This document shows, in pieces, positions 33,121 to 45,354 of a DNA stretch of 64,000 bases. The notes below the pieces were generated by a model, which ran no database searches, had not been told where the DNA came from, and saw only the letters and a program-made list of their open reading frames with translations. The stretch is taken from assembly GCA_012656075.1 (NCBI GenBank), contig JAAKBF010000169.1:87221-151220 (forward strand), read 5' to 3'. Both the position numbers and the translations under genes were made by a program. This stretch comes from Phytophthora hibernalis. Lineage: Eukaryota > Oomycota > Peronosporomycetes > Peronosporales > Peronosporaceae. The first letter of the stretch is position 1. Each line of letters begins with the position of its first letter.

Positions 33121-33687
33121 GTGGCTTCAGCGCTCTGGGAAACTACCGGTTCCTTTTGTCCTATCTGGATCAGTCCTAGTCAGATATATACGTATTACAC
33201 CGACATCATAACTGCAGTTTTTGGTAGGAAGAAGGAATTGCGAGCACGGTACGTCGTGATGCCGTTTTTAAGTCCTCGCTTCTGTCTTTTCGAGACGGAG
33301 ACCACACACAACCATTACAAATGTCCGACCCCCTCTTTTTCTCGACGACGTGAACTTCGATCTGCGATGCGTAGACAGTGGGATGAGGACAGATGGACAC
33401 AACGAGTTAGATATATGTTCTACGAAGATTCAGGAATACCCGTCTCAGGAGAAGTAACTGACAGTTACAGAAGCAACTGGCCGCGTGTGCGCTCACAGGT
33501 CAGTGTGGTGGAGCGGGCTCTCAGAATTTGCGTTCTGGAGGACTCGATCTACGCACAAAGCTCACTTCACACACTGTACGTCGTGTGCGGTGCGCTGAAT
33601 TCCCGGGGTCTCGACTCACGTGATTTCGTTGGACAGGGTGTTCATGAGTTCGATGCTAGAGTCGTCTGCGGTGTGACGTCTGCGTGA
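33121..33687 (+). CDS. Hypothetical protein, 188 residues
   Basis: Longest open frame between the two MULEs; no family recognised. The middle is Arg/Glu-rich and the C-terminal third hydrophobic/acidic, with no signal peptide or membrane segment obvious. It could be a random frame in transposon flanking sequence. The only support is length. Confidence 0.2.
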   Translation: MASALWETTGSFCPIWISPSQIYTYYTDIITAVFGRKKELRARYVVMPFLSPRFCLFETETTHNHYKCPTPSFSRRRELRSAMRRQWDEDRWTQRVRYMFYEDSGIPVSGEVTDSYRSNWPRVRSQVSVVERALRICVLEDSIYAQSSLHTLYVVCGALNSRGLDSRDFVGQGVHEFDARVVCGVTSA

Positions 33688-33945
33688 AAACCTTCACGCG
33701 AACGTCGAGTCTTGAAAGTCGTAGCGTCCGGAGTCGTTACTACAACATTACTACAACACGACGACATCGGGATGAGAGCAACATATTCGCTTTTTGTGTT
33801 GCTGGGTATTTTATACGACTTTACTTACGACTTTACTTACCAGAAATTCTCAGTCGAACTCGAATATTTGCGAGATCTTAAAAATCGATTAAGTACGACC
33901 CCCACCTCCCATTTTGGTTTCTGGACCGGGAGAGAAGTAGCAAGG

Positions 33946-34317
33946 ATGCCGAAGAAAGGGGCGAACGCCGGCCGTACGTCCACAAAGCCCAGATCGAGAC
34001 CCAAGGGGGACAAGATGCCGAGTTCGGCGAAGAAGGTGAGTGCCAGCTGTACACCAATGAAGTCCGGAACGGGAGCGATGAAGGCGCGGTTGAGAAGCCG
34101 ACGAAGTCCGGCGAGGAGGCGAAAGGGGACAACTGAAATGGTGCGCAAGGAGGCGAAGGGGACGACGGAAATGGCGCGCGAGGAGGAGAATGGGGCGAAG
34201 GAGAAGGAGACGACGGAAATGGCGCGCGAGAAGGCGAAGGGGGCGGAGGAGATGTCGATCACGACGGAAATGGTGCGCGTGAGCACGCCGCTGGCGGAAC
34301 TCAAAGGTAATCAAGTT
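33946..34317 (+). CDS. Basic low-complexity N-terminal exon of MULE 2
   Basis: The open frame starts at MPKKGANAGRTS and carries an internal tandem repeat of about 33-45 bp (EAKGTTEMAREE-type units near 34140-34260). Lys/Arg-rich, as in nuclear DNA-binding tails. It is placed with MULE 2 by order and strand; splicing to 34396 (after GCTGTAG) is inferred. Confidence 0.4.
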
Positions 34318-34395
34318 TGATGGAAGGTCTGATGCATAATGGGTACTAACGCCCGTTTATTATCGTGGATTTTACTGCTTATATTTGCTGTAGCG

Positions 34396-37300
34396 CGACG
34401 CAAATCACTGCGAGTGCATCGGTCAGTCGACTATGTTCAAGCTGCTCTGGGTTACACCAAGGACGATGAAAGCGATGACGACTACGGACCGGACAAAGAC
34501 CCAGGCGACGGCCTAGATGACCTTGATGACGGTGGGGTGATGCTTCTGCCGTGGTCATTGCTACGGCTGGTATCGAAAGCCGGGGCCATGAAGCTGTGGA
34601 ACGCATTGGCTCGCGTAAGTTGCTTGCTTTTATGTATTGGTTGATAACGTACTTATGTTCCTTATGTAATTTGTTTATGTTGTTTGCTTATCTACCAAAG
34701 TACTGAATGATGTCGGTGATGCTGATGCGGCGTATGCTGCCGACGAAGACGATATGAACATGTTGCTGCTGGCACCACCGTCCATGCTGATGAGAGTACC
34801 GTTTCCCGTAAGCGTCAATGCTGAAATTGCGTTTCTTCTACAATGTTGTTTTTAGTATGTTGTTTGTTTATGTTGTTTGTTTGTGTTGTTGGTTATGTTG
34901 TTATCGCATTAGTGGGTTGGTTACTGTAGCACAAGGGTCAGGGCCAAAAGCCGAACGAAGGATCTGCGTGCTTAAAACCGTCACAAAAGAAGAGGGCGAA
35001 AGCGTTGCTCGACGAACCAGATAGTGATGAAAGCCGAGCGACGAAGGTGCGACACAAAGGCAACACCCCCTCTCCTGGTCACTTTGCCACGACGACGACG
35101 TTGCGTGAACCCATCCGGAGGCAAAAGCCCATACGCCGGTCACGAACAATGTACCGGAGCTACCTAAAAATGATTGACAGTTGGGACGAATTTGAGGCAA
35201 CACTGGAGAGCTACGTGGTCAAGTACTACCTGTGCTTTCGTGTTCGAATCTCTGAAACACGAACCAAGGCCAACAGGTTTGTATCTATAATGTTGATTTG
35301 ATTCTTGTGTAGCTAACTATGTGTGTTGACTTAGTCGGCCTGGAGCAAAACAGCTTCCATCCAAAATGACGTACAAATTCAAGCGAATGTGGATCTTCTC
35401 AAGCACCGCGTGGTGAAGGCCTACGCGATCATGATTCGAGGTATACCGGATGTGAAGCAGGATTTCTTGTGCGTTCGGAGAAGGTTGTCGAGGGCGGACA
35501 TGCCAAGTGGAAGGCTTGTGTTGTTCCAGGCTCGGAGGTACATTTACAGTATTATTTTGGCCATCTACTTGATATTAATGTTGCTATGGATGTACAGATA
35601 TCGTTGCAAAACCACAAAACCAACAAGATCATCTTTGACTCGTACAGCGGGGCAAGGTCGATGCCTCTTGCACCCCAGGTACGACAGGAACTTGAACTGC
35701 TGACCGAGATGAAGACGCGCACGGCCGACATCAACCGATACCTGTCGGATAAGCTTGGTGGGTGCTTCTGGTGATTTTGACTCTCCATTTTAGTGCTCGT
35801 ATTGATTACCAGTAATCGCAAACTTTAATATTTCAATTAACATTGTTACTTTGTACCGGTATGGAAACAGATATGATTATAACGCTGCAGCAAACAAGAA
35901 ACATTCTACAACGAGTGTTGGGCACGACGACCATTGAACGATCCAAAGCTATCCTGAATACTTTCGCTGGAGAGAATAGAGAGAACGACGTCCTGCTGGT
36001 TCAGGATCAGATGGATATCACTTGCATCATTGCGATGCAAACATCGATCCAAAAGCGTTGCTTTGAGGAGTGGGGGATAGCTTGGTGATGGATTGGACCC
36101 ACGGCACCAATAATTTGGGGTATCACCTAGGTAATGGCAATATGTGTGAGCTGATATTTTTTGCGTATGAATGGGAGGCATGCTAACCGGGGTTAAATGC
36201 TGCTGTGTTATATAGGTAGTCTTGTTGTTACCTCTGCTACGGGGAGAGGAATACCCGTGATTGATTTCCTGGTACTTGACCAAAAGGCAGCTACGATGGA
36301 GCACATTGTGGAGTTTTTCAAGCGTAAAAATCCATCTTGGAACGACGTCCAGACCATCGTTATCGACAAAGACTTCGTGGAATGGCGAGTCCTTGAAAGG
36401 GCTTTTCCTGCTGCCACGGTTCTTCTCTGTCAATTTCACGCGCTAACCTATTGGCGGAAGGTATGCCGAAGAACCAAATTTGACGTAACGATGGTTCAGA
36501 GAGACGCAATGGAGACAGCTTTCGCGAAGCTCATCTACTGGTACGAATGTACCGTGTTGTTTGATGCTGTTTATGTAGCTCACGTATGTATTGTTTTCAA
36601 TGTTGCCGGTTATTATGTTGCATGTTGCGTTGATGTACTTCAGCAACACGCAGGGAAAATTTGAAACCGAGCTGGCCATTTTTACTCGAACCTGTGCGAA
36701 ACAGTGCCCCGAACTTCTGAAATACTTTCAGAAAAACATGTGCCACGATGTGGGCAAATCACGTGCGCGGTACATTTTTCTCTGCTGGAAACACCACGAC
36801 CAATCGGATCGAATCGAATTGGAACCAAGACAAGCTTCTTCTAGGCAAGAGGCCACGGATCGACTCGACAATTAGTGGATTCCTAACCCACCAGGCAACA
36901 ATCATTCGACAGCAGATCACTGCGATTCGGAAGCATTTGACTACATCCCGGCAACCTGAATGTATTCCAGACTTTCTAGCACTCGTAGCGAAACACCTGA
37001 GCGACGACACGCTAGCAAAAGTTCGCTGCCAATTGGACTATTTCATGGTCTCTGCTGAGAACACGGTGTGCGCTGAAAGAGGGTCCGAAGTAGATGACTG
37101 GGAAGTAAGCGTTCGGAGGCATGTGTATCGATGCAACAACTTCTAGTAGTCCTGCTCTTGTCTATTCTACAGCACATACAATCTACCTTACCAGCACCTG
37201 ATGTACATTGCAGATCGTGTTCACCGATTCGAGAGCATTCCGACGTCAAGCGTTCCTCCATGCTGGGATATGGATGTAATGACAAAACTGGATGAGAAGT

Positions 37301-38618
37301 TTAAAGGCGGGGAAGCATCGCTTCAGGCTGTGCTAAACAAGCTCAAAAATCTGGAGAGTCGTTCCCGCACGACGGTTTGACGCAGTTTGCAGACGACTAC
37401 GTAGAAGGAGGGGCGACACAAGACGTTGAAACAACACAAGAACCAACGACTCCTTTCCAAGAAACACAACCAGCAACACAAGACGCGACATTAGATGCAA
37501 CGCAGTCACATATCACGAAAAGCACAAAGGAAAACACTCGCCAGACAAGCCGCCGAGTGATCTACGTGAAAATGCGACGTCACGAGCGTGCCAGTGTTGT
37601 AGTTCTATCGTCGGAAGAGAAATATTGTTTCGCAAAAGCGGCGTGTGAGCCAGTAATGGAGCATCTCGCTGGGTTGTCCAGTCCTGCTTTTACACGGCGT
37701 TGAATTCATGGAGAGACATCATTGACAAGAGTATGCGAGAATTGGGAGTCTGCACGACAGAACCAATGATGGACGCTGATGCGAATACAGAGTTGGATGA
37801 GTCGGATGGATCGGGGGCCTTGCCGACGAACAAGAAAGTGATACATCTTCCGAAATTACTCCTACAGACCTCATTGATACAATGAACATGATTCAGGAGC
37901 CAGAGAGGCAGGAAAACGGGATATTTACAACTTGTACAAACGCTCAACTTCCGGACTCAGAGCGCGAAGCCATGATAGAGAAGAAGGTGGTCCCCAATGC
38001 TGGTCATGCAACCCGACAAACAACTGAATCAACTTGTAGCCCCAGTAATCAGACTACCGCTGCTACTCCTTCAGTCCAAACATTGACCCAGACTTGGGGG
38101 CAGAAGACAGATCCGTATCCAACAAAGGTGGCGCTACCTAAACCCAAGAACCTACTGACCAAAGTGGCTGTGAAGGTGAAGGGGGAATATCCAACAAAAG
38201 CAGCCGTACTAAAATACGGTCAAGTAGAAGTACTTAAGTTTCCCTAAGCGAAGCCCCGGCACAATCTACGAAAAAGGCAAAACAAACTCGGCTGAAGACG
38301 GTCTCAAACTCGCAAAAACTAGCCGTCATTACGCTTCCGGAGAAACGTGTGCTGCCCCTGTCTCGAGTGCTGGAGTGGGTCGCAAATACCAATGACAGGT
38401 ACCACGTCAGTGAACTTCTACAGAACTACCCAGTTGTCATGGAGGATAACTTTATCGGCTCGCGTACTGCGCGCTGCAAACGTACATACATGTGTAACGA
38501 CGACTATGACTACAACTACGTCATTCCCAAGCGTTTGGTGACCAAATTGGACGCGGTAGTAAAAGCAGAGAAGACGGCGAGAAAGAGCTCAAAGTACTTC
38601 GACAATGTCGCTGAATAG
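34396..38618 (+). pseudogene. Mutator-like (MULE) transposase 2
   Basis: Several short exons with GT-AG introns (for example GTAAGT at 34615, GTTTGTATC at 35278, 36131-36215 and 36541-36643). A FAR1-like domain lies near 35360-35760 (YTGCEAGF, FDSYSGARSMPLAP), broken by frameshifts. The DDE triad is present: Asp 36091-36093 (VMDWTHGTNN), Asp 36365-36367 (IVIDKDFVEW), Glu 36811-36813 (NRIESNWN). A one-base frameshift precedes GNTTTN near 36750. The SWIM remnant near 37170-37200 (LPYQHLMYIADRV) keeps His but has Tyr for Cys. Low-complexity Thr/Gln-rich linkers (37377-38250) and a 90-codon frame ending at 38618 follow. Less decayed than MULE 1. Confidence 0.8.
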
Positions 38619-38823
38619 GACCATCCTGATGATACAACAAAAAAGATCATCGCTTTTTTCCGGGTGGGACGCAAAAGTTCACCAGGTCTGTTATCTGTGT
38701 TGAGCTGTGTTGCTGGAAATGTTGCTTTCAGTCTGCAATGAGTTGTTGGCAGTGTTGCTGTCATTATCTTGAGGGTTGTGGTACTATAGTTCACTAACGG
38801 TTTACGTGGTCTGCTTTTATTTA

Positions 38824-39650
38824 GTGGCGCTGTCTATCAAATGAAGGCATTCTACGACATCCGAAGAAAGTGTGAGGACTGGTTGGCAGACATGCATTGG
38901 GTTCTCTCGACAAAATGGGACGACATGGTGGCAACTCCAGAGCTTTTGATGAAGAAACCGATTCTGAAGAGTTGACGCCTAGCACAGCCGGTGAGAAACA
39001 CACAGCTAGGTTGAAGTGGCTAAATTCCTTGGAGATGCATGTCTCGGCTCCACGTTTCGGCTATCGGGTGGAATCGGCACCGTAAAGGTGGATCATTTGG
39101 TCGGCATGTTGGCAAAAAATTCTACGTGACATGATCATTGACTTCAGCCTGCGTTTCATATGTGACGCATTGGTAGACTGCTATGCCACGGATTCGTTCG
39201 CTCCAGCGATGGGGCACGGGAAACCAACAAAGGAAAGGATTTCTACATGTTTCTACCCGTTCATCTGAGTGTTTTCCATTGGGGAATCATCGTTGTCCAC
39301 CTGAAGTATCAGATCGAAAGTCCCTGCATCATTACCTACTACTACGAGCCGCTTTGCAGCCATGCATATCGAGCTACCATGGAAGATATATATGAAGAGA
39401 CTGTGGCTAGATTTTTGAGAGAGTGGCATAACGCGACAATGCCAACGATGGAGTTCCCGGTCGAAGGACGTGGAGTGTGACGAGAGGGTCCAAAACAGCC
39501 TGATGGGACGTCGTGTGGTGTGCTGTGTGTTGCTCAAGCTTACGCCATGCTGAAAGACAGTTTTCGTTTGACCCAGGTCTGTATTTCGCCTGATGATATT
39601 GCTGTCATGCGCCTACGGATGATGTGGATGATACTCACTCAGCCAGACTG
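38824..39650 (+). pseudogene. Ulp1/C48-like protease domain at the MULE 2 C-terminus
   Basis: Follows an intron (about 38690-38823, GTCTGT to TTTAG). FYMFLPVHLSVFHWGIIVV near 39241-39297 supplies the catalytic His-Trp pair. The Asp position reads TYYYEPLC, so Glu may replace Asp. PKQPDGTSCGVLCVAQAY near 39490-39540 gives Gln and the nucleophilic Cys. A single in-frame TGA at 39478-39480 separates the His and Cys parts, and a stop or frameshift near 38975 and 39105 breaks the upstream part. Same arrangement (transposase, linker, Ulp1) as MULE 1 and MULE 3. Confidence 0.75.
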
Positions 39651-39860
39651 ACGACCAGACCCAAAAAGATAGCGCGAGCAGTAGCGGCTACTGACGTCGA
39701 CTTACTTGCAACAGTTATCAAATAAACGACGCTGATCGGATAGGTTGTATTAGCCTGACAGCAATTAGCCTACCTAGTTTCTCTCGGCGTGTTTGTGTAC
39801 TCTGTTATTGCTTCGCTAGCAAAATGTTGCAGCATTCTTCGAGCACCACTCTGTACCACA

Positions 39861-40079
39861 TCACGTAGCCTGCGTCGTGTGCGGGCGTTCTAGCTGCGAC
39901 AGCCAGTCGCATCGTGCCTTCTTTTCCTCGGCAAACATCGTTACAAGTTCCTCATCGATCGCCTTTTGTAAATGCTCGACCATTCTCAGTGATTTCTCTT
40001 CCATGCGCTCGATATGGTGCAGTCTCGAACGTAGTAGCTTCTTGCACAGACGCGTTTTGTGTGCTCGTGAATAGTGGCA
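39861..40079 (-). CDS. Coiled-coil protein C-terminus, cut at the inversion edge
   Basis: A minus-strand open frame enters from the junction at 40079 and stops at 39863-39861. It reads as a heptad-rich helix (MEEKSLRMVEHLQKAIDEEL, then MFAEEKKARCDWL). Family unknown. The fragment abuts the Copia break, so the gene was probably cut by the rearrangement; after re-inversion it would lie next to 24361, but the frames there do not simply join. Confidence 0.4.
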   Translation of the reverse strand, partial: CHYSRAHKTRLCKKLLRSRLHHIERMEEKSLRMVEHLQKAIDEELVTMFAEEKKARCDWLSQLERPHTTQAT

Positions 40080-42576
40080 CTTGACACCGTATGAGTTGGG
40101 TTTTAAGGCGAAATCTCGAATGGACCACCTGCGTGTGTTTGGGTCTCAGGGTACGCTCATATTCACGATGTGAAGAGGACAAAGCTCGAATCAAACGTTT
40201 CAGATGTATGTTCCTCGGGTACGCTGCGAACGTCAAGGGATATCGAGTGTTTGACATGGACGCTTCCAAGGTCAAGGTGTCAAGGTCGGTGAAGCTGGAC
40301 GAACGTGAGGTGGGCGGTATATATGACATGCAGTCGCCGCAGCTTGGAACGGTCATCCATGTGACCAAGGACGGTGATATTGGAAGCGTTCCTCCACCAG
40401 TAGCGCGAACCTGTCATGGACGAGCCCATGGAATCTGTCGAGGAACCTGGTCAAGATGCCCAGGATGTTGAAATGGATGAGATGGAACCTGATCAGGAGG
40501 CCAACCAACCCCAACTGCTTCCACTTGAACCTGCATCGAGAGGACTCGAGCTGGCCGAGTATCATCCGTCACCACAAGCGTTCGATGATGACCGTTTGGT
40601 GTTTCACCCTGAGGCGGAACGCTCGAGACGGAGGTCCGTCGCTCCCTTCCGACTGCTGCTCTGCGTCTGAACCGTTCTCCAAAGAAACACCGGCTCACAC
40701 GATCAACTCCGACGCGTGCCAGGATTGACGAAAACGGTTTGCTCGCTGAGGCAGTATTGGCTTATGCTGCAGTATCGACGGCGTTCCGGACACGCCGAAT
40801 TCGTATGCAGAAGCTATTGCAAGTGATGAAGCAGCGGAGTGGCGTCGAGCTATGGAGGCGGAGCTACTCTCTCATACCCGGAACGGGTACGCGGACGCTT
40901 GTTCCACTTGGAACGGCAACCCGTCCGATTGGGTGTCGTTGGGTGTTTGCCAAGAAGCGTGACGAGAACGGTCGAGTGATTCGATACAAGGCTCAGCTTG
41001 TCGCACAGGGGTTCAAACAGAAGTTTGGAATAGCCTTCTTTGAAACTTACTCCCCGGTTGCAAACATGAACTCGATTCAAGTTGTACTAGCAGTGTGTGC
41101 GGCATACGGCTATGTGATGGAACAGTTGGACGCGGATACAGCGTTCCTGAACAGTGGATTGGTGGAATTTGTCTAGATGGAGATTCCGTCTGGTTTGCAG
41201 AACGCCACAGGCATGATGTGCAAGCTAGAGAAGAATATCTACGGCTTGAAGCAGGCAGCAAGTGCTTGGAACAAGTCTATCCATCGTGTGTTCTTGCAGA
41301 ACGGTTTTAAGAGCTGCGGTGCGGACCAATGTGTCTATCTGAAACGCACTGGGAACGGTTTCGTGGATGTGTGCCTGTACGTGGACGACATGATCATTGC
41401 TGCGAAGACGACGAATGAAATTCGTCAAGTCAAGGACGCGACCGAGAACGCTTTCAAGATGAAGGAGTTGGGCGCGGTGACGTTTATCTTAGGGATGGAG
41501 ATCTATCACGACAAGATCGCCGGAACGTTCATGATTAAGCAAACTCGTTACATCGACGACGTGGTGGAACACTTCAACCTGCAGAACACAAAGGTTGTTG
41601 AGAACCCGTGTGCTTCAAACCTGAAGTTGTCGAAGCTGCTGTCGCCAACTACGGATGAGGATCGGTTTGAAATGAGGTCAAGCCCATTACGCTCGCTCAT
41701 CGGATGTCTGATGTACATCACGACACGTACCCGACCAGGCATAGCGTATGTGGTGATGCAATTGTCGAGTTTCCTCGGGAACCGAGGTGTGCAACACTGG
41801 AAGGCAGCTATTCGAGTTCTACGATACCTCCTCGACTCGTGAATATGGCATCGAATATCAAGGTGGCTCCGGGAACGCTTCGGCCGAAGCGTATACTGAA
41901 GCTGACTGGGGCGGCAACATTGACGACAGACGCTCCGTCTCGGGGGTCATGGTGATGATTGGGAACGCTCCAGTGGTATTCAAGTCGAAGTACCAGAGAA
42001 CGGTTGCACTCAGCCCTGCGGAAGCTGAGTACATGGCTCTGAGCCTGTGCACACAAGAGGTGTTTTGGGTTCGTGCCATGCTAAAAGACATGGGTCGCGA
42101 GCAAGTGGGAGGAACGCTTGTCTGGGTGGATAACGAAGGTGCCATTGCATTGGCATGCAACGCTGGATATCACGCACGGACAAAGCATGTGGATATACGC
42201 CACCACTTCATCCGCGAGAACGTGGAACGATCAAAGTGGACTACGTCGACACCAAGCATCAACTGGTTGACATTCTCACGAAGGGACTCGGGACCAAGAC
42301 ATTGAAGTACCTGCGTGAGGCAACCGGCACCAAGGACAAGGGCTCCGTGCAGTAGCGGTGAGGAGGAGTGTTGAGCATCTGTGGCCCGCTCATGCACGGT
42401 TCGCATATTACATTGGTACCGTGAGGAACAGTTAAAGCTGAACCGTTTCGGGCTGCAACGCCATTGATCAATGCATGTGGCTGACTGAGATCGAGGCCAA
42501 GGCAGCAAGTAGGAAGGACTAGTAGAGCAGGTTAAGTAAACTAATCAACTCACGCAAGCAACGCATCACATTAACA
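40080..42576 (+). mobile_element. Ty1/Copia half-element C (integrase end, RT, RNase H, 3' LTR)
   Basis: Begins exactly where half B stops and is nearly identical to the reverse complement of copy A 4519-7032. RT: RWVFAKKRDENG near 40947, CLYVDD near 41372. RNase H: DWGGNIDDRRSVSG near 41908. It shares with copy A the TAG at 41174-41176 before MEIPSGL, the frameshift near 41825 and the late frameshift near 42235. Private small indels occur near 40400 and 40890. A purine-rich GGTGAGGAGGAG precedes the LTR. AAATA (42577-42581) follows the LTR. Confidence 0.9.
42369..42576 (+). repeat. 3' LTR of split Copia element (half C)
   Basis: Bounded by TGTTGA and TTAACA; 208 bp because a ~16-bp block (the TTCGGCATTTGC region) is missing relative to the other LTRs. 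Confidence 0.88.
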
Positions 42577-43397
42577 AAATAAAGCTATTAGTTTGCATTA
42601 TGTCTGTTCATGTGAGATGTGAAGAAGTATTTTCACCGATCAAGAATGAATATGATTGGTCTATAGAGACGCAAGGAAATCGTGCAAATCGGCATTTGAT
42701 TGGTCTATATACTTTTGCAGGTTTAGCCTAGTAAATTTTTGGTGGTTAGTGGTTCCATTTTATGCATTTATCACCAGTAAAATAAAGTAAATCCGGTTCT
42801 GATTGGCCGAAATCAGCATTATATGATAAAACATTTTGGATACCAAATTTTAAATACGCTTACAAAACGTTGTCCAAAAAAGAGGGAACCGTTGGAGGCC
42901 ATGATTAAAAGCCTGAAAACGTACATGATCGAGAAGAGGATTTGGCCATGATTGTAATTTATATTTCCTTTCCACTTCGGCTATTTCCGAGCGATAGAGA
43001 AAGGTACGCTATTTCTATTTTTGGCTCAGGTAAGATGCAAGGCATGTAAGGCGCCGAGGATGCCGGAAGCGACAGCGGTGGGCGGAGAGCAGCGGCGCGT
43101 CGCTCGCCCCGCCGTGGTCCTGGCTATGACGAGGAGATGGCGGAGACGGGTGAAGGCGCCGGCCGGCGCCCCATAGAGAAGAACGAGATGGCTGATGGCG
43201 TCGGCCATGTTGATTGCGAGATTAAGGATACCGCTGCAGACACAGGATCAGCTTCCACTGGGGCTTTTGGTTTTACTGGTGGCGGGAGCAGTGGTTGTGG
43301 AGGAAGCCCGCCCGGGCGTCGCTGGCCACGCCGGATACCTGGCTTGTCCTGGACCTAGCATAGGGATGACACTGAAGAGTCTAGAGAGGACGAGGAG
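42577..43397. other. Unassigned region before MULE 3
   Basis: AT-rich left part, then a GC-rich stretch from 43030. No gene is recognised; it may hold the 5' end of MULE 3. Confidence 0.4.
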
Positions 43398-45350
43398 ATG
43401 AACGACACGTCTGATGAAGCGGAGGTTTTCAGAGACGCAGACCGGGGAATAAAAGAGCGTGCGGACACGGTTGGTGATGCATCCAGCCGAAAAGATGAGA
43501 GCCAGTCCGGTAGGAATGCTGTTCATCGCCACGGCAGGGATAACCTGTTGCAAGTTGCAGTAGATCCGCCAACTCTGTGGCACATGAGCTGGGAAGCATG
43601 GCTCTCTTACTTTGCGACATATTGTGCGAGCACCATGCAAGTTCTGCCAGTGCGAGAGACGATGTCTCGTGCCGAACGAAACAAACGGCTGGTTAAGACG
43701 AAGAAAGGAGGAGATGAATCACAGCTGGTCCCGGAAGTCTTCGACCCGTATCAGCGTGTGTACATATGTACGGACGGTTGGAAGAAGCGCAAATTTTGTG
43801 GTTCCGGGAGCCGACCAAGACAACACATACGCCTGACGCGCTGTCCATTTCGGTTTGTGATTCAGTGGAACCTGGCCCGGGGAGAGCTGCAGGTTAAGAA
43901 TGGATGCTTTGTGCACAACCACAAAGTATCGACCAAAGCTACGCTACTTACCCTTCTTCTTGGTATGTGGATAACCCTTTGGTGGGCGCACGCGTTGAAG
44001 GGATGCTGGCTGAGGGGCGAAGCGGTCAAAGATTTACGACTACCTCCTCGAGCATGACCAGAACGTCATTCAAGTAGACGTCGACAACATGGTGCGCGAC
44101 CACGCTTCTTCAGTTTCTATAGCGGATGACAACGACGATACAGCCCGCAAGATTGCCGCTTTCACGGCTGCGGGCCCGGAGAACGTCTCGTGTATCGCAG
44201 AAACGGGTGCGGGTGAAACTGTAGTGCTGTCGTTGACGACAGAACATATCAGGCGCATTTACGGGCGCTTCAGTGAGCTTTTACTTGTGGATTGCAGCCA
44301 CAAGACGAATCGGTGCGTTTTTAGATATCCATGATTAATCCTGTAATATCCCTTGATTTACAGATACAATTACCAGTTGCTGACCTTCATGGTCATGAAC
44401 GAGTGGCGAAGGTGCTGTCGTGCAATGTGTAACGGGGCCATGCTGGGCGCCACCGTTTGCCGTGCAAAAGAACTTATGAAAGGGGAGACCCAATGTTTTT
44501 AGTGTGGTCCACACAATCCCGCCTAAGTACGAGTACGTGCCCCACACAAGTTGGTGTGTGACACCCGGTGTCCGGTTAAGTACGATCGTGTAGGCTTACA
44601 CTAGATACGAATCGGACTTAAGGTAGACGATTGATGGAGAGCCATCCATTTGGAGTACAGCCAGTCGAGACAGACGTTTAGTATACAGTTAGTAAACAGT
44701 AGTTAGAACCTTACAAGTGAGATTAATACAGTCAGTTTAACTCAAACCCGGAAGTTTGCAAGTCGTTTCGTACTCGGTACCAGGAAACGACTGGAAGGTT
44801 AGCTTACATCAGAGACGCCAGGCGTCTGTTGTGGTTACGCGTTAACGCTTCCTCTAAGGCAAAGGTGCGTATGACTCCGTCACACAATGGGGACTGGTAT
44901 ATGGAGAGAGCCGTAGCCCACTTCAAGAGTCTACACCCGACTCGCATCAAACTGCTACGTCGTCGACAAGGACTTGAACTCGATCAAAGTGCTTGAGTCG
45001 AATTTCACTGAGGCTCGCGTGTTCATCTGCCACTTTCACGTGTTGAAGTATTATATTCATGGACAAAACAGTATTTTTACATGTTTTGATCCATGCTTTG
45101 TCCATGATTATGAATAGGTGGACAAATACGAGTCGTGACCTAAAGCGTGTGAAGCAGTTCACGTATGAGACCTTCCCGCAGTCAAAGGGACCGTGAGCTG
45201 CGTTGACAAACGTACACAAGCGCAGCGTTATAGAAAAGCAGTGCAAGTCACTCACTTAATCATCACGGAGATGGCTGATATCGACGATGACGTGGAGTTT
45301 GACGAGATTCTAAAGTTTGTAATGAATCGGTGGCGGAATGTTCGGCAGTG
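43398..45350 (+). pseudogene. Mutator-like (MULE) transposase 3, disrupted by an LTR
   Basis: N-terminal FAR1-like domain in a 219-codon frame (43398-44057): YICTDGWKKRKFCG near 43760 and LTRCPFRFVIQWN near 43830. First catalytic Asp 44290-44292 (LLLVDCSHKTNR), followed by an intron of about 50 bp ending near 44364. Sequence is interrupted at 44555 by an LTR and resumes at 44888. Second Asp 44965-44967 (VVDKDLNSIKVLE), with ICHFHVLKYY near 45030. The segment with the catalytic Glu is absent; the frame resumes near 45225 with VQVTHLIITEMADIDDDVEF. Clearly dead. Confidence 0.78.
44555..44887. mobile_element. Solo LTR inserted in MULE 3
   Basis: 333 bp bounded by TGTGTGAC and GTCACACA, perfect 8-bp terminal inverted repeats, TG...CA type. 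Flanks TTGG / ATGG are an imperfect 4-bp duplication. No internal coding region. Probably a Gypsy-type solo LTR left by LTR-LTR recombination. Confidence 0.65.
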
Positions 45351-45354
45351 AAAG

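Larger units (their letters stand above)
24362..40079. other. Inferred inverted segment (15.7 kb)
   Basis: The left edge is the internal break of a minus-strand Copia 5' half. Just outside the right edge starts the plus-strand 3' half of the same element, broken at the same base (copy A position 7033, one shared T). Inverting 24362-40079 would rebuild one full-length plus-strand element with AAATA at both ends. It contains Copia half B, two Mutator-like elements and unassigned sequence. Whether this is a real rearrangement or an assembly error cannot be told from the sequence. Confidence 0.75.

Noticed and set aside
33837..34304. Minus-strand 155-codon frame rich in Ser/Arg/Phe.
   Set aside because: It is the antisense of the Glu/Lys-rich tandem repeat of the MULE 2 N-terminal exon; low complexity and no domain.
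24290..40079. Direct in-frame fusion of the 24.3-kb Ala/Ser/Pro-rich start to the 39.9-kb coiled coil after re-inversion.
   Set aside because: The unambiguous rejoined junction does not put the two in the same frame, so the fusion is not claimed.
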